A program made the position numbers and the translations under genes. Shown piece after piece: positions 8,619 through 17,205 of a DNA stretch of 64,000 nucleotides (the first letter of the stretch is position 1; the number at the start of each line of letters is the position of its first letter). Under the pieces are notes generated by a model. It worked only from the letters and a program-made list of their open reading frames with translations. It was not told the DNA's origin and ran no database searches. Source of the stretch: Streptomyces nodosus (GTDB taxonomy: Bacteria > Actinomycetota > Actinomycetes > Streptomycetales > Streptomycetaceae); the NCBI RefSeq assembly GCF_008704995.1, contig NZ_CP023747.1:1948501-2012500 (forward strand), read 5' to 3'.

Positions 8619-8655
8619 AGGGGCCCAGGCCGGTCACACACCGGCCTGGGCCCCT
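8619..8655. terminator. Bidirectional terminator hairpin
   Basis: A perfect 16-base-pair stem (AGGGGCCCAGGCCGGT paired with its complement at 8640-8655) with the five-base loop CACAC. It sits between the convergent CPBP and LAETG-protein genes and can serve both. Confidence 0.85.
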
Positions 8656-8677
8656 TCGTGTCTCCTGCGGGAGGGCG

Positions 8678-9628
8678 TCAGCCCCGGCGCCGTCGGGCCA
8701 GGACCAGCGCTCCGCCGCCCGCTCCCAGCAGGACCACCGAGCCGGCCGCGATGTACGGCGTCAGGGAACTGCCCCCGGTCTCCGCGAGGTTGGACTCCGC
8801 GTGGGCACCCTGGGCCTTCGCCTCGGTCTTGGGCGCGGTGTCGGCCGGGGTGTCGTCGGCGGGCGCGGCGGGCGCGGACTCCTCCGGGGACTCCTGGTCC
8901 GCCGGTGTGGTCGGGGCCGCCGGGGACTCGCAGGTCGCCCTGGCCAGGGTCACCGTGCCCTCGACCTCGGCCACATTGAGCTTCAGCGGGTTGACGGAGA
9001 CCTTGAGCTCCAGGGCGCTGGCGGCGGCCGTGGTGGACGTGGTCTCGCGCTTGGACAGATCCAGCCGGACCTCGCCGACGCCCGGGACCTTGACGTCGGT
9101 GGTGCCGCCGGCGGTGAGCGACACCCGCTTGCCGAGCACCTTCACCGAGCCCAGGACGTTGGAGGTGGCGACCGGGGCCTCGCCCGCCTCGCAGGTGGCG
9201 GTGGAGGTGACCTGCTCGACCTCGATCAGGGACAGCAGGGGCAGGCCGGGGACATGGATCCGGGCGTGGGCCAGCTCGACCGTGCCCTCGGACTTGTCCT
9301 CCGAGGTCGTGGCGTCGGCCTTGGCCACGTCCGCGGCGAGCACGCTGAAGGGCCGCCCGTGGTCGACACCGTCGAGGCGGGCACTGAGCGCGGTCTGGTG
9401 GGCGCTCCGCGGCGCCTGGACCTCGTTGAGGGAGACCGCGAGCGGGACGTTCACGGTCTTGTTGAGCAGGGACACATCGAGCCCGGTGCGCAGCACGGAG
9501 GCGCTCGCTCGGCCCTCATGCGCACCGCTCGCCTGCGCGGAGCCCGCGCCGGCCAGCGTCACCGGACCGGCGGCCAGCGCGACGGCGGCGCAACGGCGCG
9601 CGGACATACGGAAGTTGTTGCCGTTCAA
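8678..9628 (-). CDS. LAETG-anchored surface protein, SCO1860-like
   Basis: This is a secreted protein of about 316 residues, probably linked to the cell wall by a class E sortase. The order is a signal peptide (basic start, then AAVALAAGPVTLAGAGSAQA), a folded region of about 200 residues rich in Val, Ser and Thr with two Cys, a Pro/Ala/Glu-rich spacer, then LAETG, a hydrophobic helix and a terminal RRRRG. I place the start at the TTG at 9628 with GGGGG six bases upstream; an ATG at 9607 is also possible. Proteins of this type lie beside cobalamin genes in other Streptomyces, which fits here. Its function is unknown. Confidence 0.85.
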   Translation of the reverse strand: MNGNNFRMSARRCAAVALAAGPVTLAGAGSAQASGAHEGRASASVLRTGLDVSLLNKTVNVPLAVSLNEVQAPRSAHQTALSARLDGVDHGRPFSVLAADVAKADATTSEDKSEGTVELAHARIHVPGLPLLSLIEVEQVTSTATCEAGEAPVATSNVLGSVKVLGKRVSLTAGGTTDVKVPGVGEVRLDLSKRETTSTTAAASALELKVSVNPLKLNVAEVEGTVTLARATCESPAAPTTPADQESPEESAPAAPADDTPADTAPKTEAKAQGAHAESNLAETGGSSLTPYIAAGSVVLLGAGGGALVLARRRRG

Positions 9629-9895
9629 GTGGGACCCCCAGAAGGAATGCTTGGGACCCGGCAAGAATTACGCACCCAGAGTGAACGGTCAGCAATCCTG
9701 CGTTACTTCACTCCTTCGTGGGGTTTCCGTCCACCCTTTCGATTCCCCGGGCACCACTGTTCCCTCCGACCGCTCCAGTCCCCACGGAGCCGCCATCGAT
9801 CGGTGGTCGGCAGAATCCCTCTCACACCTTCGGACAAACCCCAAGCCCAGTCCTACACCCAGCCACTGGAGCACCTCCGTCCATCACACCCGGAG

Positions 9896-10309
9896 TCAAG
9901 CGGAGACCAACTCACACCACACGACCTTCCCTCGATTTCCGCCTCTCGCCAAGGGCTGCCAACCCCACAGATCGGCGCACGCCCGGACCAGCCCGAGCCC
10001 CCGCCCCTCCTCCGCGTCGGCGACCCGCTCGGGTGGCACTGGCGGCTGCGGCGGTTCGGGGTCGGCGTCCCAGGCTCCGATCCGCAGCACCCCTGCCGAC
10101 CAGCGCACGCGCAGCGCGGCTGGCCCCTTGGTGTGACGTACGGCGTTGGAGATCAGCTCAGTAGCGAGCAGTTCGGCGGTATCAGCCAGGCAAGTCAGTC
10201 CGTGCATGGCGAGGATGAGGCGGAGGGTCCGTCGGCTGATGGTGACCGCGCGAAGGTCATTGGGAATGTAGAGGCAGTACTCCCAAGGTTCGTTCACGTC
10301 TTCGGACAT
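9896..10309 (-). CDS. ATP-binding anti-sigma-factor-like protein (HATPase_c)
   Basis: This 137-residue single-domain protein has the GHKL ATP-binding fold of RsbW/SpoIIAB-like serine kinases. ATELISNAVRHT is the N-box, LRIGAWDADPEPP corresponds to the G1 box, and EEGRGLGLVRACADLWGW is the G2 box. GGAG lies 8 to 10 bases before the ATG at 10309. It diverges from the XRE regulator gene and belongs to the trio (ATP-binding protein, DUF5753 regulator, DUF397 protein) that is repeated many times in Streptomyces genomes and includes developmental regulators such as those near whiJ and abaA. The binding partner cannot be read from sequence. Confidence 0.87.
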   Translation of the reverse strand: MSEDVNEPWEYCLYIPNDLRAVTISRRTLRLILAMHGLTCLADTAELLATELISNAVRHTKGPAALRVRWSAGVLRIGAWDADPEPPQPPVPPERVADAEEGRGLGLVRACADLWGWQPLARGGNRGKVVWCELVSA

Positions 10310-10517
10310 GCGTCAGCTCCGTTCGAGCGAGGTGGGAGGCTACGGACACGCGGCGGCATCGCCACAGCCGTCGAAACAAGACGGAGCAGCGCACTTTCGT
10401 ACCGTGCCTGTTCCGTCACTGAAAGTAGGCCATAAATTTCAGTCCGTGCAAGCTGATCCCATAACCTGGCCCCGAACGAGTTGCCCGAGCAAGGACGTTG
10501 AAGGAAAGAAGGACGCC

Positions 10518-11369
10518 GTGCCAGCAAGACGGCACCCCACCGCACGTCAGGGACGCCTGGGTACTGAACTGCGGAAGCTGCGTGAGGCCGCAGGACTCAA
10601 GGCGACCGAGGTTGCGAGCCTGCTCGGCGCGAGTTCCGTCCAGATGAGCCAAATCGAATCCGCCATCTCAGGCGTGAGCGAGCAGCGGCTGCGCCGACTT
10701 GCGGCGCACTATGCCTGCACGGACGACGCGTTCATCGATGCCTTGGCAGCAATGGCGACCGACCGGACACGCGGTTGGTGGGCGGGGTACCGAACGCTGC
10801 TGCCCGCGCCGTTCCTCGACCTCGCCGAGCTGGAACACCACGCCACGTTCCTACAAGAAGTCGCACTGCCCTACATCCCCGGCTTGCTTCAGACGGAGGA
10901 CTACGCCCGCGCGGTCTACTCCTTCAGGGTTCCCGAACTCCCCAAGCCAGAGCTTGAGTTGCGCGTCCGTCACCGGATGCAGCGAAAGGTGATCCTCAAG
11001 GAACCTACCCCAGTTCCCTATGAAGCAGTGATCCACGAAACGGCCCTGCGGATCAGAGTCAGCGACCGCAATACCTCCCGGGCCCAGCTTGCCGGCCTCC
11101 TGGAACTCTCCGAAGAACAACACATCACCCTGCGCGTCATCCCCTTCGATCTGGACGGCTTCGCCGGAGCCACCAGCACGATGAAATACGCGGGCGGCGC
11201 GATGCCCAGGCTCGACACGGTGGTTCGAGACGCACCCCACGGCACCGCGTTCATCGACTCAGAGGATCAACTGGACGCCTTTCGAACGCTCTTCCGTAAA
11301 GTGGAAGCCGTATCGCTCCCACCCGACCAGTCCCGTGACTTCATCCACAGGCTGGCGAAGGAATTATGA
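10518..11369 (+). CDS. XRE-type regulator with DUF5753 (Scr1/WhiJ-like)
   Basis: This 283-residue DNA-binding protein has a helix-turn-helix at residues about 12-65 (LRKLREAAGLKATEVASLLGASSVQMSQIES) and a DUF5753 ligand/partner domain from about 95 to the end, starting with the signature LLQTEDYARAVYS region. The GTG at 10518 has GAAAGAAGGA upstream; longer readings from 10308 lack family similarity. Six bases after its stop comes the DUF397 gene, so they form an operon. Such pairs are annotated as antitoxin-like regulator and small partner. It lies immediately left of CRISPR array 1, but that link is only positional. Confidence 0.88.
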   Translation: MPARRHPTARQGRLGTELRKLREAAGLKATEVASLLGASSVQMSQIESAISGVSEQRLRRLAAHYACTDDAFIDALAAMATDRTRGWWAGYRTLLPAPFLDLAELEHHATFLQEVALPYIPGLLQTEDYARAVYSFRVPELPKPELELRVRHRMQRKVILKEPTPVPYEAVIHETALRIRVSDRNTSRAQLAGLLELSEEQHITLRVIPFDLDGFAGATSTMKYAGGAMPRLDTVVRDAPHGTAFIDSEDQLDAFRTLFRKVEAVSLPPDQSRDFIHRLAKEL

Positions 11370-11375
11370 GGCGTC

Positions 11376-11600
11376 ATGACCATGGCCACCCCCAGCAACT
11401 GGCGAAAGTCCTCCTACTCGGGCCCCGGCGACGGCAACGACTGTGTGGAGATCGCCAAGTCACCCACCCACGTATCCATACGCGACTCCAAGGCTCTGGC
11501 CAAGGCAACCCTCTCCTTCCCGACCAGAGCTTTCACCACCTTCGTCGAGGCCCTGAAAACTCACCCCACCAGCACAGACTCCGCCAGACTCCGAGGCTGA
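11376..11600 (+). CDS. DUF397 protein
   Basis: This 74-residue protein carries the DUF397 core: WRKSSYSGPGDGNDCVEIA near the start and VSIRDSKALAKATLSF in the middle. Members are the small partners of DUF5753 regulators and act in development or as toxin-like proteins; the biochemical role is not settled. It begins just after the XRE gene with a GAGG-containing ribosome site, using the ATG at 11376 (a second ATG is two codons later). Its stop is only 27 bases from the distal end of CRISPR array 1. Confidence 0.85.
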   Translation: MTMATPSNWRKSSYSGPGDGNDCVEIAKSPTHVSIRDSKALAKATLSFPTRAFTTFVEALKTHPTSTDSARLRG

Positions 11601-11626
11601 TCCACTTCGCGCTTCCAGACCGTCAC

Positions 11627-12326
11627 CAATTCACCTCCGCTCGCGCTGAGAGGACCTCTTCGCGACCGCGCTGATAGCCCGGCAGAACGGTTCACCTCCG
11701 CTCGCGCGGAGAGGACAGCTCCTGCACGCGGACGGGCGCCCGCACCTCCGGTTCACCTCCGCTCGCGCGGAGAGGACACCGTGCGGGCGGGCGCTCATGC
11801 CGCCACCTGCGGTTCACCTCCGCTCGCGCGGAGAGGACCCCTGTGCCATGCGGGCGACGACGGCCCAGTTCGGTTCACCTCCGCTCGCGCGGAGAGGACT
11901 CTTTCGCTGCCTCACCCGCGCGCGTCTGTGGCGGTTCACCTCCGCTCGCGCGGAGAGGACCCGCCCGGGAACTACGGCAGGTGATGACGGACCGGTTCAC
12001 CTCCGCTCGCGCGGAGAGGACTGCCTCATCGACCGACTCTTTGACGTCGAAGACGGTTCACCTCCGCTCGCGCGGAGAGGACGGGCGTCCGGAGTTGCTG
12101 CCGGGGCTGTACACCGGTTCACCTCCGCTCGCGCGGAGAGGACACGCTGGTCATCCCGAAGACTCACGTGGAGGACGGTTCACCTCCGCTCGCGCGGAGA
12201 GGACCGGCCGTGGCCGACCAGCCAGATCTCCCCCTTCGGTTCACCTCCGCTCGCGCGGAGAGGACGCGCACCGCCCCCGTCCTCAAGCACTGGCTGGCGG
12301 TTCACCTCCGCTCGCGCGGAGAGGAC
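11627..12326 (-). CRISPR. CRISPR array 1, type I-E, 12 repeats and 11 spacers
   Basis: Twelve 29-base repeats recur every 61 bases, at 11627, 11688, 11749 and so on to 12298, with 32-base spacers throughout. In crRNA sense (minus strand) the repeat starts GTCCTCTCCGCGCGAGCGGA and ends GGTGAACCG. Its hairpin is CTCCGC, a GCGA tetraloop, and GCGGAG, as expected for Cas6e cleavage. The repeat at 11627 is degenerate (AATT in place of GGTT on the plus strand, and a stem change), which marks the leader-distal end. The leader is therefore at the right, between the array and cas3. Spacer 5 from the leader (12022-12053) matches array 2 spacer 1 at the codon level. Confidence 0.98.
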
Positions 12327-12368
12327 CCTTTGCGACCTGCACTGCTATAGGGGCATTGCCAATTCTTT
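12327..12368 (-). promoter_or_regulatory. Leader-end segment of CRISPR array 1
   Basis: Read on the minus strand, the 42 bases next to the first repeat are about three-quarters identical to the 42 bases before array 2 (22019-22060). The block TGCAGGTC-R-CAAAGG directly abuts the first repeat in both. This fixes array orientation and marks the integration end. The rest of 12369-12504, up to cas3, holds the remaining leader and the cas3 promoter; I see no clear -10/-35 pair. Confidence 0.75.
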
Positions 12369-12504
12369 ACTCGTGCCAACGGCAGGCATCAACACTTCCC
12401 GGGTGGTTAGCTCTTGCGGTCAGTGTAAGGCGCCCGCTTGCGATTCGGTTGGTGTTCTTGCTGTTCAGGGGCATTGTCAGTGGCTGCTGATAGCAAGTGG
12501 GTGC

Positions 12505-15393
12505 ATGACGGAAGCTCAAGGCGTGCCCTCGGTCCCCGCGTGCCCTGACCCTCGGCTGTGGGGGAAGGAGCATGGGCTGAGCCAGCCCTACCCAGTGATG
12601 TGTCACCTGCTGGATGTGGCAGCGGCGTTCACGACGCTATGGGACGAGTTGCTGGGCGAGCGGACGCGTCTGCGTTTCGCCAAGCAGCTGGGTCTGCACG
12701 GGGAAGATTGCCGGTCGGTCTTGTCCCTCTGGGCGGGGCTGCATGACTTGGGAAAAATCACACCGGCATTCCAGGCTCAGATTCCCAAACTGTTCGACGC
12801 GGTGCGCGACGAGCCCGCGTACGTGTTCGCGCCGGGGGCGGAGCGGGACCGGGGATTTCGGCATGAGATGGCGACGCACTGGGCGCTTACCGGGCTGCTG
12901 ACCGGTGTTGGGTATCCGAACCGGCGGATCAAGTCGTCGTCGGGCGGCTCCGGAGCGCCTCTGGCGCACTGGGTGGCGCAGCTTCTCGGTGGTCATCACG
13001 GCTTGTTCGGGACAGCACTGTCGGTTTCTCACATGCGCCAACCGAACCGGTACCAGGCGGGCCTCGGCGAGGACGGGTGGAATGAGCAGCGTCGCGTCCA
13101 CTTCGAGCAACTGCGACGTGTGACAGGCGGCTGCGCGGTGCCGACGGGTGCTCTGTCCGCTGATCTTGCGGTGGTTCTGGCAGGGCTGGTGATCACTGCG
13201 GACTGGCTGGCGAGCCAGACGCACGCGATTGTGGGGGTGCGTCCCCCGACCACGTGGCAGGGCAGAACCGGGGAGATCGACGCGCATTTCGAGCGCGCTC
13301 AGGCTGCCGCGCCGGGGCTGGTGGCGGCGGCCCGGCTCGGACGGGCCAGGTTCGAGGCCGGGGACTTCGCTGAGATGTTCCCGTTCGAACCCAATCCGCT
13401 ACAGGCGGATGTGGTGGCACATCTTCCTGGGCTGGTGGCCGAGCATGGCCCAGGCCTCGTGCTGGTGACGGCACCGACGGGGGACGGGAAGACGGAGGCC
13501 GCGCTGTATGCGGCATCCGTGCTCGGCAGGGCGGCCGGCACACGCGGTGTGTATGTGGCGTTGCCGACCATGGCGACCGCGGACGCGATGTTCGGGCGGG
13601 TCCGGACGTATGCCTCTCGTGCTCTCGGCGGCGAACGTGCGCTGACCCTGCTGCACTCCATGTCATGGCTCAATCCCCTGTACGGGCAGTCCGTGGAGGA
13701 AGTCTCGTACGGCGAACCGCAACAGCCGACGACGGGGATCAGCACTGACGGTGTGACGGCAGTGGAGGCGGACGCCTGGCTGCGCGGGCCGAAGCGCGGT
13801 TTCCTCGCCCCGCTGTCGGTGGGCACGATCGACCAGGTGCTGAGCGGCGTCCTGCCACTGCGCTACAACGTGCTGCGCCTGTTCGGCCTGTTCGAGAAGG
13901 TTTTCGTGGTCGACGAGGCCCACGCCTATGGGCCGTGGATGCACAAGCTGTTGTTGACCCTGTTGGAGTGGCTCGGCGCCTTTCGCGCCCCGGTGGCGCT
14001 GTTGTCGGCCACGCTGACCGGCAGTACCGCTGCGTCCCTGGTCAACGCCTACCGCCGTGGTGCCGGGTTCGTGGCGCCGGCCGTCATCGCACCCCGCTAT
14101 CCGGGCTGGCTGTATGCGAGCGCAGAAAACGGTGAGGTGTCACTGCCGCGGACGACCAGTACCGGCCGGCCTCGCACACTGGACGTCGCCGTGCGCCGTG
14201 TGGCGTGGGACGTGCTGTCGGCGGACCCCGGGACAGCTGTGAGCCCTGGGGGGCGGCGGGCCGTGCTGAGGGAGGAGCTGCGGCCCGTGGTGGAGGAGGG
14301 AGGTACGGCGCTGGTGTGTTGTACAACGGTCACCGAAGCGCAGAGCACCTTCCGTGACCTGCGCGCCGCGTTCCCCGAGCTGGCGGCCCGGGACGGCGGG
14401 GTACGTCTCCTGCACTCCCGTTTTCCTGCCGAGACCCGGCAACGGATCACCGCGGAGTGCGAGGCCGCGTACGGGAAGCCCCAAGAGGGGGAGCCCGTGA
14501 GGCTGCGTGAGGCGTCGGTCCTGGTCGCCACGCAAGTGGTCGAGCAATCCCTCGATCTCGACTTCGACCTGGTCGTCAGCGATCTCGCGCCGCTGGCGCA
14601 GCTGCTGCAGCGTGCAGGTCGTGGCCGCCGCCACCGTAGGGGGCTGGGCGGGCGTCCGGCGTGGGCGCGGGCGGAGAACCGGCCGAGGCTGGTCGTCCTC
14701 GATCCGTTCCAGCGTCCGCAGAAGGCGGACAAGCCGCACAGCTGGGGGTCGGTTTACGACACCAGCCTGCTGATCCGTACCTCGCTCCTGCTGGAGGAGC
14801 ATGTCGAAAGCGGGATCGTCGTGCCGAACGGCGTGCAGGAGCTCGTGGACGCTGTCTACGCTCCCGATTTCGTCGACGGGCTCGATACTGCCGTCGAACA
14901 GGAGTTGCGGCTGCTGGACGGTGAGCGCCTGGCATCGACCATGGCGGAGACGAGCCTGGCCGACATGGTCGGGATCAAGGGACCTGGTGACGTCCAGGGC
15001 AACCTGCACCTCATCAGCCGACAACTCGAAGGCGTCACCGAGGAACTGCTCACCACCCGGCTGGGCGCGGATACGGGCCGTGTGCTCTGCGTGTACGTCC
15101 AGGGCGACGGACGGCAAACTCTCGACGCAGTCGGTTCTCTCCCCCTGCCCGGTGCCGATGGACAGCCCTTGAACCAAGACGCCGTGGCCCGGATCGTCGC
15201 CCGTGTGGCACCAGTCCCCGGCAAGTGGGTCAGAAACAGCCGGACAAGCGAGCCCCCTGCCGCCTGGGATAAGAAGTCCGCGCTTCGGGATCTGGTGGTG
15301 CTGTCGATGACCAGGGCTGGCGACGGCCGGTGGAACTGTCGCTGCGGTGATCGGATGATCGTCACATCTGAGGTCGGTCTTGAGCAATTTTGA
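12505..15393 (+). CDS. cas3: CRISPR-associated nuclease-helicase Cas3 (type I-E)
   Basis: This 962-residue effector is recruited by Cascade and unwinds and shreds the target DNA. The N-terminal HD nuclease is visible as CHLLD (H34, D37) and GLHDLGK (H80, D81). The superfamily 2 helicase follows: APTGDGKTE at 323-331 (ATP loop), DEAH at 470-473, LLSATLTG at about 499-506, and a C-terminal helicase lobe with VVEQSLDLDFDLVVSDLAP and the arginine-rich QRAGRGRRHRRG. The ATG at 12505 is favoured; a GTG at 12523 with CTCAAGG upstream is a fair alternative. Readings further upstream run into the array. All catalytic motifs are intact, so the protein looks functional. Confidence 0.96.
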   Translation: MTEAQGVPSVPACPDPRLWGKEHGLSQPYPVMCHLLDVAAAFTTLWDELLGERTRLRFAKQLGLHGEDCRSVLSLWAGLHDLGKITPAFQAQIPKLFDAVRDEPAYVFAPGAERDRGFRHEMATHWALTGLLTGVGYPNRRIKSSSGGSGAPLAHWVAQLLGGHHGLFGTALSVSHMRQPNRYQAGLGEDGWNEQRRVHFEQLRRVTGGCAVPTGALSADLAVVLAGLVITADWLASQTHAIVGVRPPTTWQGRTGEIDAHFERAQAAAPGLVAAARLGRARFEAGDFAEMFPFEPNPLQADVVAHLPGLVAEHGPGLVLVTAPTGDGKTEAALYAASVLGRAAGTRGVYVALPTMATADAMFGRVRTYASRALGGERALTLLHSMSWLNPLYGQSVEEVSYGEPQQPTTGISTDGVTAVEADAWLRGPKRGFLAPLSVGTIDQVLSGVLPLRYNVLRLFGLFEKVFVVDEAHAYGPWMHKLLLTLLEWLGAFRAPVALLSATLTGSTAASLVNAYRRGAGFVAPAVIAPRYPGWLYASAENGEVSLPRTTSTGRPRTLDVAVRRVAWDVLSADPGTAVSPGGRRAVLREELRPVVEEGGTALVCCTTVTEAQSTFRDLRAAFPELAARDGGVRLLHSRFPAETRQRITAECEAAYGKPQEGEPVRLREASVLVATQVVEQSLDLDFDLVVSDLAPLAQLLQRAGRGRRHRRGLGGRPAWARAENRPRLVVLDPFQRPQKADKPHSWGSVYDTSLLIRTSLLLEEHVESGIVVPNGVQELVDAVYAPDFVDGLDTAVEQELRLLDGERLASTMAETSLADMVGIKGPGDVQGNLHLISRQLEGVTEELLTTRLGADTGRVLCVYVQGDGRQTLDAVGSLPLPGADGQPLNQDAVARIVARVAPVPGKWVRNSRTSEPPAAWDKKSALRDLVVLSMTRAGDGRWNCRCGDRMIVTSEVGLEQF

Positions 15394-15470
15394 CCGTTTT
15401 CTCGAAATGCGATTTGTACAACAGCAGCCTTTGTTAGCTTGCAACTACACCCAGTCCGGGGGGACTTGAG

Positions 15471-15559
15471 GAGTACCGCCTGCTTTCGCAGGCAGGGGGT
15501 CGGTTGCCTGGGCCATTTCACAACGGCAGCCGGTACACCCCCGCTCACGCAGGGACCCC
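15471..15559. repeat. Relic CRISPR repeat pair between cas3 and cse1
   Basis: In the 196-base gap between cas3 and cse1 the stretch 15531-15559 matches the array 1 repeat at 21 of 29 positions. In crRNA sense it reads like the common Streptomyces I-E repeat (GCGGGGGTGTACCG at its end). A second, weaker copy starts with GTAC at 15473. Over 20 aligned bases with one gap, 16 agree, and its CGCAGG (15487-15492) lies exactly 61 bases before that of the second copy (15548-15553). I read this as a decayed one-spacer array. The A+T-richer stretch at 15394-15470 just before it may hold the promoter of the Cascade operon (TTGACC at 15390, weak TTTGTA 17 bases on). Confidence 0.5.
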
Positions 15560-15589
15560 GTATTCATTGTGTACCTCCTCGGGAGATCC

Positions 15590-17176
15590 ATGCCCGCCAC
15601 CGTGAACATCCTCTATGAACCGCTGTTTCCCGTGAGCTGGTCACCGGTGGCTGAGCACCACGCCGACGGCCCGTCAGCCCGTGTGGGCCTGCTCGACCTG
15701 CTACTGCGCAGTCACGAGATCGAGGGCCTCGCCGTCCCGGACGCACCCGCGCATTCCGCTCTGCTTCGCATCCTGTACGCGCTGACCGCACGGGTGACCG
15801 GCCTGGACGAGGCGCTGGAGGGCCCCGACGACTGGCAGTTGCTGCGTGATGAGGTTCTGGCAGACGGCTGTCTTCCCTGGAAGGGCATCGAGCGCTATTT
15901 CGCCCGCCACCGGGAGCGCTTCTTCCTGTTCGATCCGGAACCGGGCGGCCGGCCCTGGATGCAGGATCCACGATTGAGCGACCAGTGCGACCCGACCAGC
16001 ACGGCCGGGGTGAACAAGCTGGTGGTGACGCGGCCCTCGGGCAACAACCACTCCTGGTTCAGGCACGTCCGCGACGCTTCCCCCGATGCGTCGACGGCGT
16101 CGGAGGCCGTTCTCAACCTGTTGACATGGCACTACTACGGGCCGTCGGGCCGTTGCTCGTCCCGCACGGTGAACGGCGTCACCACTGCCAGCGCCAAGGC
16201 CGGACCCCTGCGTACCAGTCTCTCGTATCACCCGGAGGGGGACACGCTCTTCGAAACCCTGCTGGCCGGCCTCGTCCCGCCGACGCGTGACGTGGCCGCG
16301 GAGCGCGACCTGTGTCCGTGGGAGTGGGACGACCTGCCCGACCCTGATGGACCCCCGCCCGTCCTGACGGGCCCGTGCTCGCGGCTGACGGCCGGTTCCA
16401 TGCACGCCCTGTTGCTCGTCCCCGAGGAGGACGGCGAGGGGGTACGGGACGCTTACATCACCTGGGCCTACCGCACCGGGCGTCAGACCCGGCCGGACGA
16501 CGACTATCTGATCTGGCAGATCAGCAAGCAGGGCAACGCCTACCCTCGGCCCGCCGACTCCGGCCGGGCGCTGTGGCGGGACCTGGACGCACTGCTGCTG
16601 ATCGATCCGCCCGGCGTCGCGCAGCCACGGCGACCCACCGTCTTCGAGTGGGCCGTCGAGGTCTCGGCCGAACTGCGGGTTCACGCCTTGGGCTTCGAGC
16701 AGGACGGGCAGGCCAAGGACACCCAGTTCGTGGACGCTGTCACGCCGCCTGTGCTCGGCTTCGTGGAAAAGCGCTCGGCTCGCACTCAGCCCGCCGTGGG
16801 ACGCCTGCGGGCGCTGGGAGAGCGGTTCGGCAGCCGACTGGACCGGGCTCTGCGCCGGGCCTGGCGGACCTATGTGAATGATCCGAAGGACAGCGCGCAC
16901 GCCTGGGCCCAGGAGGGAGCCGGCCGGTACTGGCCCGCCGCCGAACGAGAGTTCTGGGATCGGTTCGGCCTGCTGGACCGGACAGGGACCGCGCTCGACG
17001 GCGGCCTCGACGCTACGGCAGCCCGGACGGCGTTCCTCCGGCTGGCCGTGCGCGCCTTCGACGACGTCACGGCCTCAGCCGCCCGTACCCAGCGGGGCGC
17101 GAAAGCGGTGGAGGAAGCCCGCATAGAACTGTTCGGCGACCGCCGTAGCAAGCCCGTCCGCCCCGACGCCGCATAA
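15590..17176 (+). CDS. casA: Cascade large subunit Cse1 (CasA, Cas8e)
   Basis: This 528-residue protein is the large subunit of the type I-E surveillance complex. It reads the protospacer-adjacent motif and recruits Cas3. Family marks are the N-terminal VGLLDLLLRSHEIEGLA, the central GVNKLVVTRPSGNNHSWF (part of the DNA-contacting loop) and the helical C-terminal bundle with TQRGAKAVEEARIELF. The ATG at 15590 follows GGGAG with good spacing; an in-frame GTG at 15569 is also possible. It is the first gene of the cse1-cse2-cas7-cas5-cas6-cas1-cas2 series. The length is typical of Streptomyces Cse1. Confidence 0.94.
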   Translation: MPATVNILYEPLFPVSWSPVAEHHADGPSARVGLLDLLLRSHEIEGLAVPDAPAHSALLRILYALTARVTGLDEALEGPDDWQLLRDEVLADGCLPWKGIERYFARHRERFFLFDPEPGGRPWMQDPRLSDQCDPTSTAGVNKLVVTRPSGNNHSWFRHVRDASPDASTASEAVLNLLTWHYYGPSGRCSSRTVNGVTTASAKAGPLRTSLSYHPEGDTLFETLLAGLVPPTRDVAAERDLCPWEWDDLPDPDGPPPVLTGPCSRLTAGSMHALLLVPEEDGEGVRDAYITWAYRTGRQTRPDDDYLIWQISKQGNAYPRPADSGRALWRDLDALLLIDPPGVAQPRRPTVFEWAVEVSAELRVHALGFEQDGQAKDTQFVDAVTPPVLGFVEKRSARTQPAVGRLRALGERFGSRLDRALRRAWRTYVNDPKDSAHAWAQEGAGRYWPAAEREFWDRFGLLDRTGTALDGGLDATAARTAFLRLAVRAFDDVTASAARTQRGAKAVEEARIELFGDRRSKPVRPDAA

Positions 17177-17205
17177 GGCTGCACAACAGCGAAGGAGACT
17201 CACCG

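Noticed and set aside
9679..9713. Inverted repeat GAGTGAA / TTCACTC upstream of the LAETG protein gene
   Set aside because: The arms are short and 21 bases apart, and there is no second copy, so support is too weak to call an operator.
11797..12490. Open reading frames with a repeated SPPLARRG or FTSARAER pattern across array 1, and similar frames across array 2
   Set aside because: The periodic peptides are translations of the CRISPR repeats. They have no ribosome sites and no protein-like spacers.
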